Origin: Corynebacterium sp. UBA2622
GTDB taxonomy: Bacteria > Actinomycetota > Actinomycetes > Mycobacteriales > Mycobacteriaceae
Direction of reading: 5' to 3'
Assembly (NCBI RefSeq): GCF_002339505.1
Contig: NZ_DDJO01000012.1
Span: forward strand, 214,857-278,856
DNA: 64,000 bases
Shown here: in pieces, positions 52,186-59,942 of the stretch
Position numbering within the stretch: position 1 is the stretch's first letter
How the letters are laid out: every line of letters begins with the position of its first letter
Translations under genes and position numbers: made by a program
The notes under the pieces: generated by a model
The model's database searches: none
Told to the model about the DNA's origin: nothing
The model's input: only the letters and a program-made list of their open reading frames with translations

Positions 52186-52959
52186 ATGTCCAAGCTCGAA
52201 CTCAACGACGTCAACATCTACTACGGCGATTTCCAAGCCGTGCAGAACGTCAACATGCACATCCCGGCGCAGGCCGTCACCGCCTTCATCGGACCGTCGG
52301 GCTGCGGCAAGTCCACCGTGCTGCGCACCCTGAACCGCATGCACGAGGTCATCCCGAACGCGACCGTGCGTGGTGAGATCCTCCTCGACGGCCACGACAT
52401 CTACGGCCCGAAGGTCGACCCGGTCGGCGTGCGCAACACCATCGGCATGGTCTTCCAGAAGGCCAACCCCTTCCCGACCATGTCCATCGAGGACAACGTT
52501 GTGGCGGGTCTGATGCTGTCGGGGGAGAAGAACAAGAAGAAGCTGAAGGAGGTCGCGGAGGAGTCCCTTCGCGGCGCCAACCTGTGGGAGGAGGTCAAGG
52601 ACCGCCTGGACAAACCGGGCGGCGGCCTCTCCGGCGGTCAGCAGCAGCGCCTCTGCATCGCCCGCGCCATCGCGGTGCGTCCCGAGGTTCTGCTCATGGA
52701 CGAGCCCTGCTCGGCCCTCGACCCGATCTCCACCCTCGCCGTCGAGGACCTGATCCACGAGTTGAAGAACGATTACACCATCGTCATCGTCACCCACAAC
52801 ATGCAGCAGGCGGCCCGCGTCTCCGACAAGACCGCCTTCTTTTCGCTCGAGGCCACGGGTAAGCCGGGCCACCTGGTCGAGTTCAACGACACGACCACCA
52901 TCTTCGAGAACCCGGACAAGAAGGAGACCGAGGACTACATCGCCGGCCGCTTCGGGTAA
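52186..52959 (+). CDS. pstB: Phosphate ABC transporter ATP-binding protein PstB
   Basis: PstB is the ATPase of the phosphate importer. The 257-residue protein has Walker A GPSGCGKST, the Q-loop FQKANPFP typical of PstB, signature LSGGQQQRLCIARA, Walker B VLLMDEPCSALDP and the His switch VTHNMQQAARVSD. AGAGGAGAAA precedes the ATG. It ends the operon; phoU is convergent. Confidence 0.97.
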   Translation: MSKLELNDVNIYYGDFQAVQNVNMHIPAQAVTAFIGPSGCGKSTVLRTLNRMHEVIPNATVRGEILLDGHDIYGPKVDPVGVRNTIGMVFQKANPFPTMSIEDNVVAGLMLSGEKNKKKLKEVAEESLRGANLWEEVKDRLDKPGGGLSGGQQQRLCIARAIAVRPEVLLMDEPCSALDPISTLAVEDLIHELKNDYTIVIVTHNMQQAARVSDKTAFFSLEATGKPGHLVEFNDTTTIFENPDKKETEDYIAGRFG

Positions 52960-53007
52960 TCGCCCGGGGCGCCTATCGACGCCCCCCGCGAGCTACCAGG
53001 AAAACGT

Positions 53008-53024
53008 GCGCCGCCACGCGGCGC
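53008..53024. terminator. Hairpin between pstB and phoU
   Basis: GCGCCGC and GCGGCGC form a perfect 7-bp stem with a three-base loop between the convergent genes. No T-run is seen, so termination strength is uncertain. Confidence 0.5.
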
Positions 53025-53028
53025 CGCC

Positions 53029-53802
53029 TCACATCCTGGGCCGCTGGTTGCGGTCCTGGCGGAAGCGGCGCTCGATGGCGGCGAATTTTTCGTCCATCTC
53101 AAAGCCGTCCACGGCCCGCTGCTTCTCCAGGTATGCATCGGGTTTGAGGCCGGTGACCAGGAAGACCGTGCGCGCCGCAACGTTGACGCAGTGGTCCGAG
53201 TAGCGCTCGTAGTAGCGGCAGAGCAGGGCCAGGTCGACGGCCTCGCGGGCGCTGTGCGGCCACTCGTGGTGGGTGAGCACGTTGAGGAGGTAGTTCTTCA
53301 TGGCGTCGACGTCATCGTCGTCGTCACGCAGGCCGATGGCCACCTCAACGTCGGGGTTTCCCAGCAGCTCGTGGGTCTTCTTTCCCAGGTCGTCGGCGAG
53401 GCGCGCGAGCTCGGTGACGAAGTCCGTCATCGATTCCGGCACAACAGGCGAGGGGTGGCGCATCCGGGCGGTGTTGGCGATGTGCATGGCAAGGGCCCCC
53501 ATGCGCTCGAAGTCCTCCACGATGTAGATGGAGGAGACCACCTGCCGCAGGTCGGAGGCGACCGGGTTCTCCAGCGCGAGAAGCTTCATGCTGCGGTCCT
53601 CGCAGCGCTGGCGCGTCTCTTCGAGCCCGTCCGCGCTGGAGAGCGCCTCTTCGGCGTGGTCCAGCGACTGGGTGAGCAGTGCCGTCGACGCGTTGGACAT
53701 CACGCTGCGGACCGTGTCGCACATGTCCAGGAGGTCGCTTGAGAACGCCTCCATGTGGTCGCGGTACACGGTGCGCCGGGGCGCGATCTTGCCGTCTTCC
53801 AC
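53029..53802 (-). CDS. phoU: Phosphate transport system regulator PhoU
   Basis: PhoU is a cytosolic helical protein that links the Pst transporter to the phosphate two-component kinase and represses the response in high phosphate. The 257 residues form two three-helix bundles with metal-binding E/D motifs, the first half ending in IYIVEDFERMGALAMHIAN and the second in YYERYSDHCVNVA. GTG 53802 is supported by GGAGG about nine bases upstream, inside the end of dusB. It is thus co-transcribed with dusB and convergent to pstB. Confidence 0.92.
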   Translation of the reverse strand: MEDGKIAPRRTVYRDHMEAFSSDLLDMCDTVRSVMSNASTALLTQSLDHAEEALSSADGLEETRQRCEDRSMKLLALENPVASDLRQVVSSIYIVEDFERMGALAMHIANTARMRHPSPVVPESMTDFVTELARLADDLGKKTHELLGNPDVEVAIGLRDDDDDVDAMKNYLLNVLTHHEWPHSAREAVDLALLCRYYERYSDHCVNVAARTVFLVTGLKPDAYLEKQRAVDGFEMDEKFAAIERRFRQDRNQRPRM

Positions 53803-53807
53803 GGTGT

Positions 53808-54986
53808 CTAACCTCCATTGCTTTCAATTTCGGCGCCGATGGGCACCGTTTCGTCCTCGGGGTCGTCGAGCCAGCCGTCGGGCAGTGCCACCTTGGACGA
53901 GGAGCCCTGGCGGCCCCGCGCGTCCTCGGCCTTCTCCGCCAGCTCGGTGGAGTCGGCGATGGTGTCCAGCAAGTCGCGCAGCTGGGCGAGGGACTCCACG
54001 CGGGCGAGATCCTTGCGGAAGGTCCCGCCGACGGGGAACCCGCGCAGGTACCAGCCGGTGTGCTTGCGGATGTCCCGGCACGCGTGCTGCTCGCCGTCGT
54101 GAAGCGAAAGAAGCTCCGCGTGTCGGTAGATGATGCGTGAGACCTCGCCGAGGGTGGGCTCGCCCGGGATTTCCTCCCGGCGCAGCTGGGCCCCGATCTG
54201 GGCGAAGAGCCAGGGCCGGCCGAGGCAGCCGCGGCCGACCTCCACGCCGTGGCAACCGGTCTCGCGCATCATGCGCTGGGCATCGGCGGCGGAGAAGATG
54301 TCCCCGTTGCCGATGACCGGCAGACCGGAGCCCTCCATGTGTTCGACCAGGCGGGCGATTTCCTCCCAGTGGGCAGAGCCCGAGTACCGCTGGTCCGCGG
54401 TGCGGGCGTGAAGTGCCACGGCTGCCGCACCCTCTTCGGCTGCGATGCGGCCGGCATCGAGGTGGGTGTGGTGTTCGTCGTCGATTCCGATGCGGAACTT
54501 CACCGTCACCGGGATTCCGCTGCCCTCGGTGGCCTTGACGGCAGCCGCCACGATATTCGCGTAGAGGCGGCGCTTGTAGGGGATCGCCGAGCCGCCACCG
54601 CGGCGGGTCACCTTGGGCACGGGGCAGCCGAAATTCATGTCGATGTGGTCGGCGATATCCTCATCGACGATCATGCGGGCGGCCTTGTAGGTGTAGGCCG
54701 GATCCACGGTGTACAGCTGCAGGGAGCGCGGCGATTCGCTCGGAGCAAACGTGGTCATGTGCAGCGTCTTCTCGTTGCGCTCCACCAAGGCCCGGGCGGT
54801 GATCATCTCACAGACGTAGAGCCCGGAGGTCGTGCCGGTCAACTGCTCCTCGATCTCGCGGCAGAGCACGCGGAAGGGCATGTTGGTCACGCCCGCCATC
54901 GGTGCGAGAACAACGGGGGAGTTGAGCTCGTAGCCCCCGATGCGCAGCGGGGCGGATGCCGCGGTTGACGGCAGGGTCTCAGTCAT
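53808..54986 (-). CDS. dusB: tRNA-dihydrouridine synthase
   Basis: DusB is an FMN enzyme that reduces uridines in tRNA D-loops with NADPH. The 392-residue protein has LAPMAGVTNMPFR, the FMN-binding MNFGCPVPKVTRRGGGSA with the catalytic Cys, and HARTADQRYSGSAHW. It has a longer C-terminus than E. coli DusB. ATG 54986 follows GGAGCC. It lies five bases before phoU, as in mycobacteria (Rv0823c-Rv0821c order). Confidence 0.94.
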   Translation of the reverse strand: MTETLPSTAASAPLRIGGYELNSPVVLAPMAGVTNMPFRVLCREIEEQLTGTTSGLYVCEMITARALVERNEKTLHMTTFAPSESPRSLQLYTVDPAYTYKAARMIVDEDIADHIDMNFGCPVPKVTRRGGGSAIPYKRRLYANIVAAAVKATEGSGIPVTVKFRIGIDDEHHTHLDAGRIAAEEGAAAVALHARTADQRYSGSAHWEEIARLVEHMEGSGLPVIGNGDIFSAADAQRMMRETGCHGVEVGRGCLGRPWLFAQIGAQLRREEIPGEPTLGEVSRIIYRHAELLSLHDGEQHACRDIRKHTGWYLRGFPVGGTFRKDLARVESLAQLRDLLDTIADSTELAEKAEDARGRQGSSSKVALPDGWLDDPEDETVPIGAEIESNGG

Positions 54987-55046
54987 AGTGGCTCCATTGT
55001 TCCCTGTCGGCCCAATACAGTCCAATTTCCTCCGGTGGGCACCGGA

Positions 55047-55094
55047 CGGGGTCGGTTACGCACTTTCGGGGGTGAACGACGTGGGCCCCGGGGT
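55047..55094. promoter_or_regulatory. Three spaced CGGGG(G)T motifs upstream of actA
   Basis: CGGGGT at 55047, CGGGGGT at 55067 and CGGGGT at 55089 fit the loose RamA G-run motif and are spaced by 20 and 22 bases. They lie in the 276-base gap before actA. G-runs are common in this GC-rich DNA, so this is weak evidence. Confidence 0.35.
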
Positions 55095-55262
55095 GTCGAT
55101 TAGCGCGGAAGTTAAGGGATCGCGGGTGCTTTCACCTGCCTCATTAACAGATTTGTGAAGCCTGTAAAGAAAAAGCTTCACCGTCGCGGGAAATGCGCGT
55201 ATGGCAGTGAAAGGTACGTCACAATAAAGTGAGGTTGTTATCCGCTATCTAAGGAGAGATAC

Positions 55263-56765
55263 ATGAGCGATCGCATCGCGAACGCAAAGCTGCGTGACAA
55301 GGTCATGACGGCTGAGGAGGCCGCCCAGTTTGTCAACCACGGCGACAAGGTCGGAATGTCCGGCTTCACCGGTGCCGGCTACCCCAAGGCCATGCCCGCC
55401 GCCATCGCCGCCAAGGCGAAGGCGGCCCACGAAAAGGGCCAGGATTTCAGCATCGACATGTTCACCGGCGCCTCCACCGCGCCGGAGTGTGACGGCGTCC
55501 TCGCCGAGGCGAACGCTCTCCGCTACCGCATGCCCTACCAGTCCGACCCGACCATGCGCGCCAAGATCAACGCCGGCGAGATGAAGTTCCAGGACATCCA
55601 CCTCTCCCACTCCGGCATGATGGTCGAGGAGGGCTTCTTCGGCGATGTCGACCCCGCCATCGTCGAGGCCGTGCGCGTGACCGAGCAGGGCAACATCGTC
55701 CCGACCTCCTCCGTGGGCAACTCCGTCGAGTACCTCAACGCCGCGAAGAAGATCATCATCGAGGTCAACGAGTGGCAGTCCGAGGAGCTCGAGGGCATGC
55801 ACGACATCTGGCTCGTGCCGCCGCTGCCGAACAGGATCCCGATCCCGATCACCAAGGCCGGGGACCGCATCGGCACCACCTACATCGAGATCGACCCGGA
55901 GAAGGTCGTCGCCATCGTGCAGACGAACGACCCGGACCGCAACGCCCCCTTCAAGGCACCCGACGAGACCTCCGAGCAGATCGCGGGCAACTTCCTCGAC
56001 TTCCTCGAGAGCGAGGTGAAGGCGGGCCGCCTCACCTACGACGGCTACGTCATGCAGTCCGGCGTGGGCAACGTCCCCAACGCCGTGATGGCCGGCCTGA
56101 TGGACTCGAAGTTTGAGAACATCCAGGCGTACACCGAGGTCATCCAGGACGGCATGGTCGACCTCATCGATGCCGGCAAGATGACCGTCGCCTCCGCCAC
56201 CTCCTTCTCCCTCTCCCCGGAGTACGCGGAGAAGATGAACAACGAGGCATCGCGCTACCGCGAGTCCATCATCCTGCGCCCGCAGTCCATCTCCAACCAC
56301 CCCGAGGTCATCCGCCGCACGGGCCTGATCGCCTCCAACGGAATGATCGAGGCCGACATCTACGGCAACGCCAACTCCACCCACATCAACGGCTCCCGCC
56401 TGATGAACGCGCTGGGCGGCTCCGGCGACTTCACCCGCAACGCCTACATCTCCTCCTTCATCTCCCCGTCGGTGGCCAAGGACGGCGCGATCTCCGCCAT
56501 CGTCCCGATGGTCTCCCACGTGGACCACACCGAGCACGACGCCATGGTGTTCATCACCGAGTACGGCGTGGCGGACCTGCGCGGCCTCGCGCCCCGCGAC
56601 CGCGTCCAGCGCATGATCTCCATCGCGCACCCGACGTACCGCCCGCTGCTGGAGGAGTACGTCGAGCTGGCGGCCAAGTCCAAGTACCAGGCCACCCCGC
56701 ACGACCTGAAGCACGCCTTCGACTTCCACAATCGCATCGCCGAGACCGGCACGATGCAGAAGTAA
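55263..56765 (+). CDS. actA: Succinyl-CoA:acetate CoA-transferase / acetyl-CoA hydrolase family
   Basis: This 500-residue class I CoA-transferase moves CoA between acyl groups, likely acetate and succinyl-CoA. The start GMSGFTGAGYPKAMP is typical, the Glu-nucleophile region and VPMVSHVDHTEHDAMVFITEYGVADLRGL are clear, and the end AHPTYRPLL is conserved. C. glutamicum ActA/Cat (cg2840) has the same position next to dusB-phoU-pst, so the name is transferred by synteny. AAGGAGAG lies before the ATG. Third-position GC and codon use are extremely strong, suggesting high expression. Confidence 0.9.
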   Translation: MSDRIANAKLRDKVMTAEEAAQFVNHGDKVGMSGFTGAGYPKAMPAAIAAKAKAAHEKGQDFSIDMFTGASTAPECDGVLAEANALRYRMPYQSDPTMRAKINAGEMKFQDIHLSHSGMMVEEGFFGDVDPAIVEAVRVTEQGNIVPTSSVGNSVEYLNAAKKIIIEVNEWQSEELEGMHDIWLVPPLPNRIPIPITKAGDRIGTTYIEIDPEKVVAIVQTNDPDRNAPFKAPDETSEQIAGNFLDFLESEVKAGRLTYDGYVMQSGVGNVPNAVMAGLMDSKFENIQAYTEVIQDGMVDLIDAGKMTVASATSFSLSPEYAEKMNNEASRYRESIILRPQSISNHPEVIRRTGLIASNGMIEADIYGNANSTHINGSRLMNALGGSGDFTRNAYISSFISPSVAKDGAISAIVPMVSHVDHTEHDAMVFITEYGVADLRGLAPRDRVQRMISIAHPTYRPLLEEYVELAAKSKYQATPHDLKHAFDFHNRIAETGTMQK

Positions 56766-56932
56766 CCGCTGCGCGCTTCTCGACGCCCCCTCACCCGCCC
56801 CGGCACCCACCGGCTGGCGGGGGAGGGGGCGTTGTCGGTTCGCGGGGACGGGTAGCGGCCACCCGCATTCAGCAATTCGCGGTCGGGGCGCTAAACTAGC
56901 TCAACGAGCCGGCCGCTTCGCGCGAACGGTTC

Positions 56933-57005
56933 GGGCCTTTAGCTCAGTTGGTAGAGCTACGGACTTTTAATCCGCAGGTCCCGGGTTCGAGCCCCGGAGG
57001 GCCCA
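56933..57005 (+). tRNA. tRNA-Lys (TTT)
   Basis: The 73-nt cloverleaf has acceptor GGGCCTT/AGGGCCC (one G-T pair), D-arm with GGTAGAGC, anticodon TTT in ACTTTTAAT and T-arm GGGTTCGAGCCCC. CCA is not encoded. Confidence 0.96.
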
Positions 57006-57013
57006 CACTGAGA

Positions 57014-57048
57014 AAACCCCTGGTCATTTTTGACCAGGGGTTTCTTTT
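57014..57048 (+). terminator. Intrinsic terminator of tRNA-Lys
   Basis: AAACCCCTGGTCA and TGACCAGGGGTTT form a perfect 13-bp stem with a TTTT loop, followed by CTTTT. Confidence 0.9.
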
Positions 57049-57140
57049 CGGCCCCGTCGCGCGACCCCCATGCGCGCGGGTGAGCATGCGGTGGCCGAGT
57101 GTGCACTGGCAGCCACGGGCTCATGGGGGACAATGGACTG

Positions 57141-57616
57141 ATGTCGTCGCCCGAGAAACCCGCCACGCCTGCTCTTCGTCTTCGCCCTCCAGGGGGATCG
57201 TGGAGTATCCCGCGCTCGTTGCGATATGGCGCAGCGCCGTGGACGCGACGCAGGACTTTCTTGCCGAGACTCACCGCGAAGAGATCGAAGGGCACCTCCA
57301 GTCTGATTACTTCCCGGCGGTGACCCTAACGGTCGCGGAACTTGACGGTCAGCCGGTGGGATTCTCGGGAGTCCTGGATGGGAACCTGGAAATGCTGTTT
57401 GTCGACGCGGCGCGGCGTAGAGGTGGCATTGGCTCGGCGCTTCTCAGTCACGCCATCGTGGTGCACGGTGTCACTACCGTGGATGTCAATGAGCAAAACG
57501 CTGGCGCCGCCGGGTTCTACGCTCACGGCGGGTTCGAGGTCGTCGGGCGTAGCGAGACAGATGAGGCTGGCCGACCTTATCCACTACTCCACATGAGGTT
57601 GACCGGGCGGCCCTGA
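57141..57616 (+). pseudogene. GNAT acetyltransferase broken by a one-base frameshift
   Basis: The GNAT fold is clear from about 57200 to the end (EYPALVAIWRSAVDATQDFL, LFVDAARRRGGIGSALL, VNEQNAGAAGFYAHGGF), but the first strand lies in another frame. ATG 57141 gives SSPEKPATPALRLRPPGG, a normal GNAT start, which runs out of frame at the GGGGG run 57192-57196. One more G would join the halves at GGIVEYPAL. GACAAT six bases before ATG 57141 fits a leaderless start. Sequencing error in the G run, or a genuine pseudogene, or a short product from GTG 57200 are all possible. Base usage is less GC-biased than in neighbours, suggesting acquisition. Confidence 0.65.
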
Positions 57617-57945
57617 ACCGGTGCGGGCCTCAGGTCCGACACGAGATGACAACCCCTGCCCGATGCGGTTTCATGTCTGGTGCCCCAGGAAAAGGGAGGA
57701 GCAATTCCGAATGGGCGGAGTCAGGGGCCGCGCCGAGGTCAGCCGTGCTGGTGGGACCACGGGTACCGAGCCCGCTCAGCGGTTGGTTCCGCCCCTTTCT
57801 TCCCGCGGCTTGCGCAGGGTTCTTTACCGGGGCCGGCCGTTTCCGAGTAGACGCCGCAGGATCGTCTACGGGGAAGGTTCTTAACCCCCGCAGCCGCCAA
57901 GGCCCGCCCCGGCGCATGACGGGGCGGGCCTGAGGGGTTCACTTC
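57617..57945. other. Gene-free, atypical stretch
   Basis: This 329-base gap has overlapping frames on both strands of 60-95 codons, none with a recognisable domain, ribosome site or codon bias. It continues the less biased base composition of the broken acetyltransferase and ends in the hairpin at 57900-57931. It may be remnant DNA. Confidence 0.5.
57900..57931. terminator. Hairpin after the maltokinase-cap-like gene
   Basis: AGGCCCGCCCCG and CGGGGCGGGCCT pair perfectly (12 bp) around an eight-base loop, 15 bases beyond the minus-strand gene end. T-run is absent. Confidence 0.65.
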
Positions 57946-58527
57946 TTAGCGCCACACCTCGAGGCGCATGAGGGTGGCGTTGCCGTCCTTGACCAGGGCC
58001 AGCTCGTCCGCTTCGGTGCTCTGCTCCTGGATGGTCTTCTGCAGGCGCAGCTGGAACTGGTGGCTTTCCCCGTCGATGGTGGCGGTACCGAGGGAGGTCC
58101 ACCCGTTGCTCTCCTCGATTTCCACGTCACCGACCGTCGCGTCCGGGGTCCGTCCGTTGCCGTAGACGTCGAAAATTGGCTCGCCGTTGTCGAAGTCGGC
58201 GCCGTGCCCGCCGGTGATGATCATGCGGATGATTTCCCGCACCGCGACGGCATCGTCGGTGAGGTAGGCAACGGAGCGCTCGCCGAGCTCGGAGTGCTGC
58301 ATCCGGAGCAGCTCGGTGTCCAGGGCCTGGTCCGCGGGGCGGTAGCTCAGCCCGAGCTGGGCCAGGTTGTCGTCGGGGTCTTTGCCCACGACGACCTCAA
58401 TGCCCACAACGTTGGCCGGATCCACGGCCCGGTACGAGCCGTCGACCTTCTGGATCTTCGAGTACGTTGCTGCGACCTCGTCCTTTGTGGGGTTCAAATC
58501 GGCATCATAAATTTTCGCGGTTGCCAT
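57946..58527 (-). CDS. Maltokinase N-terminal cap-like domain protein
   Basis: This 193-residue protein resembles the N-terminal cap domain found on mycobacterial maltokinase: GLSYRPADQAL, RMQHSELGERSVAYLTDDAVAVREI and IITGGHGADF follow that pattern. The kinase domain itself is absent, as in other stand-alone corynebacterial members of this group. The ATG overlaps the TGA of csoR (ATGA), so translation is coupled to the metal-sensing regulator. Its biochemical role is unknown. Confidence 0.7.
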   Translation of the reverse strand: MATAKIYDADLNPTKDEVAATYSKIQKVDGSYRAVDPANVVGIEVVVGKDPDDNLAQLGLSYRPADQALDTELLRMQHSELGERSVAYLTDDAVAVREIIRMIITGGHGADFDNGEPIFDVYGNGRTPDATVGDVEIEESNGWTSLGTATIDGESHQFQLRLQKTIQEQSTEADELALVKDGNATLMRLEVWR

Positions 58528-58847
58528 CAGCTCTTCACCATTCGTTTGATCGCTTGCATTGCTTCCTCAACTTTAGCGTCCACGGCGTCCCCGCCGCCGT
58601 TGTCGACGGCACCTGCGACGCAGTGCTTCAGGTGCTCGTCGAGAAGCGCGAGCCCCACATTCTCCAGCGCGGACGTGATCGCCGAGATCTGGGTGAGGAT
58701 GTCGATGCAGTACTGGTTCTCATCGATCATTCTCTCGATCCCACGCACCTGTCCCTCGATCCGCTTGATCCGCGCGATGTAGCGGGCTCTGTCCGCGGTG
58801 TAACCGTGCTCTTCCCGGCACGCTTCGGGGCGCTCGCGTTCCTCCAT
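58527..58847 (-). CDS. csoR: CsoR-family copper-sensing repressor
   Basis: CsoR proteins are four-helix DNA-binding repressors released by Cu(I). The 106-residue protein has the metal ligands Cys47 (NQYCIDIL), His72 and Cys76 (EHLKHC), with the same 25- and 4-residue spacings as M. tuberculosis CsoR, so copper sensing is the best reading; RicR-type or sulfur sensors share the fold. TAATGT seven bases before the ATG indicates a leaderless start. A copper exporter is not adjacent in this window. Confidence 0.82.
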   Translation of the reverse strand: MEERERPEACREEHGYTADRARYIARIKRIEGQVRGIERMIDENQYCIDILTQISAITSALENVGLALLDEHLKHCVAGAVDNGGGDAVDAKVEEAMQAIKRMVKS

Positions 58848-58970
58848 GCGGGCGACATTACCTGCGGGGTCAAGGGGCGGCGGTGGGGCCCACGGCCGGT
58901 TTGGAGTCTGCCATGGCGCTGGTTTATGATTGTCGGGCTGCCTGAGAGCGATTAGTTCTTGAGATAGCGG

Positions 58971-59043
58971 GCCCCCATCGTCTAGAGGCCTAGGACTCCG
59001 CCCTTTCACGGCGGCAACACGGGTTCGAATCCCGTTGGGGGTA
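58971..59043 (+). tRNA. tRNA-Glu (TTC)
   Basis: Acceptor GCCCCCA/TGGGGGT (closing G-T pair), anticodon TTC in CCTTTCACG, T-arm CGGGTTCGAATCCCG. It heads a cluster of four tRNA genes. Confidence 0.95.
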
Positions 59044-59063
59044 CTCGAGCCCCGTGGGTTCGG

Positions 59064-59152
59064 ACAACAGAATAAGGCCCTGTGGCGCAGTTGGTTAGCG
59101 CGCCGCCCTGTCACGGCGGAGGTCGCGGGTTCAAGTCCCGTCAGGGTCGCAG
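59064..59152 (+). repeat. 89-bp direct repeat containing tRNA-Asp, copy 1
   Basis: This segment is identical to 59365-59453, offset by 301 bases. It covers the 12 bases before the tRNA (ACAACAGAATAA), the tRNA and three bases after it, indicating a recent tandem duplication. Confidence 0.85.
59076..59149 (+). tRNA. tRNA-Asp (GTC), copy 1
   Basis: The 74-nt cloverleaf has acceptor GGCCCTG/CAGGGTC, D-loop GTTGGTTAGC, anticodon GTC in CCTGTCACG and T-arm CGGGTTCAAGTCCCG. Confidence 0.96.
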
Positions 59153-59155
59153 CAG

Positions 59156-59191
59156 GCGGTCGAGATTCCAGGGGAATCCCGGCCGCTTTTT
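59156..59191 (+). terminator. Intrinsic terminator after first tRNA-Asp
   Basis: A 14-bp imperfect stem (59156-59169 with 59173-59186) around a three-base loop is followed by TTTTT. Confidence 0.85.
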
Positions 59192-59287
59192 CGTGTCCGG
59201 GGGGCGGAGGAGAGATGGGGCCGGACGCACCCGCCGGGCGCTGCGTCACCGGGGTACAGTGAGCGAAATTGCTCCCCGCCTGCGGAT

Positions 59288-59317
59288 TTGTACTCCTGCG
59301 AAGCGTCTGTGTAGAGT
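59288..59317 (+). promoter_or_regulatory. Promoter of second tRNA-Asp and tRNA-Phe
   Basis: TTGTAC (59288-59293) and TAGAGT (59312-59317) are spaced by 18 bases and lie upstream of the second tRNA-Asp, after the terminator of the first. Confidence 0.6.
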
Positions 59318-59364
59318 AACAACTCGTGCAAGCGACGGTGCGGAAACGCCCCGGAGCGAGCAGA

Positions 59365-59453
59365 ACAACAGAATAAGGCCCTGTGGCGCAGTTGGTTAGC
59401 GCGCCGCCCTGTCACGGCGGAGGTCGCGGGTTCAAGTCCCGTCAGGGTCGCAG
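59365..59453 (+). repeat. 89-bp direct repeat containing tRNA-Asp, copy 2
   Basis: Identical to 59064-59152. The DNA between the two copies is unrelated to what follows copy 2. Confidence 0.85.
59377..59450 (+). tRNA. tRNA-Asp (GTC), copy 2
   Basis: Identical in sequence to the first tRNA-Asp at 59076-59149. tRNA-Phe follows after 25 bases, probably in the same transcript. Confidence 0.96.
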
Positions 59454-59475
59454 AACAGCTTGTTTGAGCAGTTCT

Positions 59476-59548
59476 GGCCAGATAGCTCAGTCGGTAGAGC
59501 ACACGCCTGAAAAGTGTGGGGTCGCCAGTTCGATCCTGGCTCTGGCCA
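59476..59548 (+). tRNA. tRNA-Phe (GAA)
   Basis: Acceptor GGCCAGA/TCTGGCC, anticodon GAA in CCTGAAAAG, T-arm CAGTTCGATCCTG. CCA is not encoded. Confidence 0.96.
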
Positions 59549-59554
59549 CACATC

Positions 59555-59589
59555 AAAGCCTCTTCCCCTCGCGGGGACGGGGCTTTTTT
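59555..59589 (+). terminator. Intrinsic terminator after tRNA-Phe
   Basis: AAAGCC/GGCTTT outer arms and a CCCC-TCGC-GGGG inner hairpin are followed by a TTTTTT run. Confidence 0.85.
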
Positions 59590-59648
59590 GCGCGCCCGAG
59601 CCGGGCGATTCCGTTAGGGTGGGGATCTACCCAAGGAAAGGCACGATC

Positions 59649-59933
59649 ATGAGCAATAACTACGGGCTGAGCAAGAACGAGTCCAAGGGACAGTACGAGA
59701 TCCATGTCGGCGGTGCGGTCGCGGGCTACGCCACCTACTCCGACCGGGACGGAGCCCGCGTCCTTCCGCACACGGTGGTGGAGAACGAGTTCCGCGGCCA
59801 GGGCCTGTCGAAGCCCCTGATCAAGTTCGCGCTTGACGACGTCCGCTCCGCCGGACTGAAAGTCATCCCGTCGTGCCCCGCCGTGGCGAGCTACATCGAT
59901 AAGAACCCGGAGTACAACGACCTCCTCGCCTAA
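59649..59933 (+). CDS. Small GNAT-like N-acetyltransferase (Acetyltransf_CG type)
   Basis: This 94-residue protein is of the short GNAT group (YidJ/Acetyltransf_CG). It has ATYSDRDGARVLPHTVVENEFRGQGLSKPL, including the acetyl-CoA loop RGQGLS, and SCPAVASYIDKNPEY. Such proteins lack most of a normal GNAT fold and their substrates are unknown. AAGGAAAGG precedes the ATG, so the message has a leader of around 40 bases from a TAGGGT box. Confidence 0.82.
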   Translation: MSNNYGLSKNESKGQYEIHVGGAVAGYATYSDRDGARVLPHTVVENEFRGQGLSKPLIKFALDDVRSAGLKVIPSCPAVASYIDKNPEYNDLLA

Positions 59934-59942
59934 CCCGGCCCG

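Noticed and set aside
56933..57616. tRNA-Lys as an active integration site
   Set aside because: No repeat of the tRNA 3' end, integrase or phage gene is found downstream; only an atypical patch and a broken gene.
57630..57917. Opposed 95-codon frames in the gap after the broken acetyltransferase
   Set aside because: Both strands have similar frames, neither has a ribosome site or a recognisable domain.
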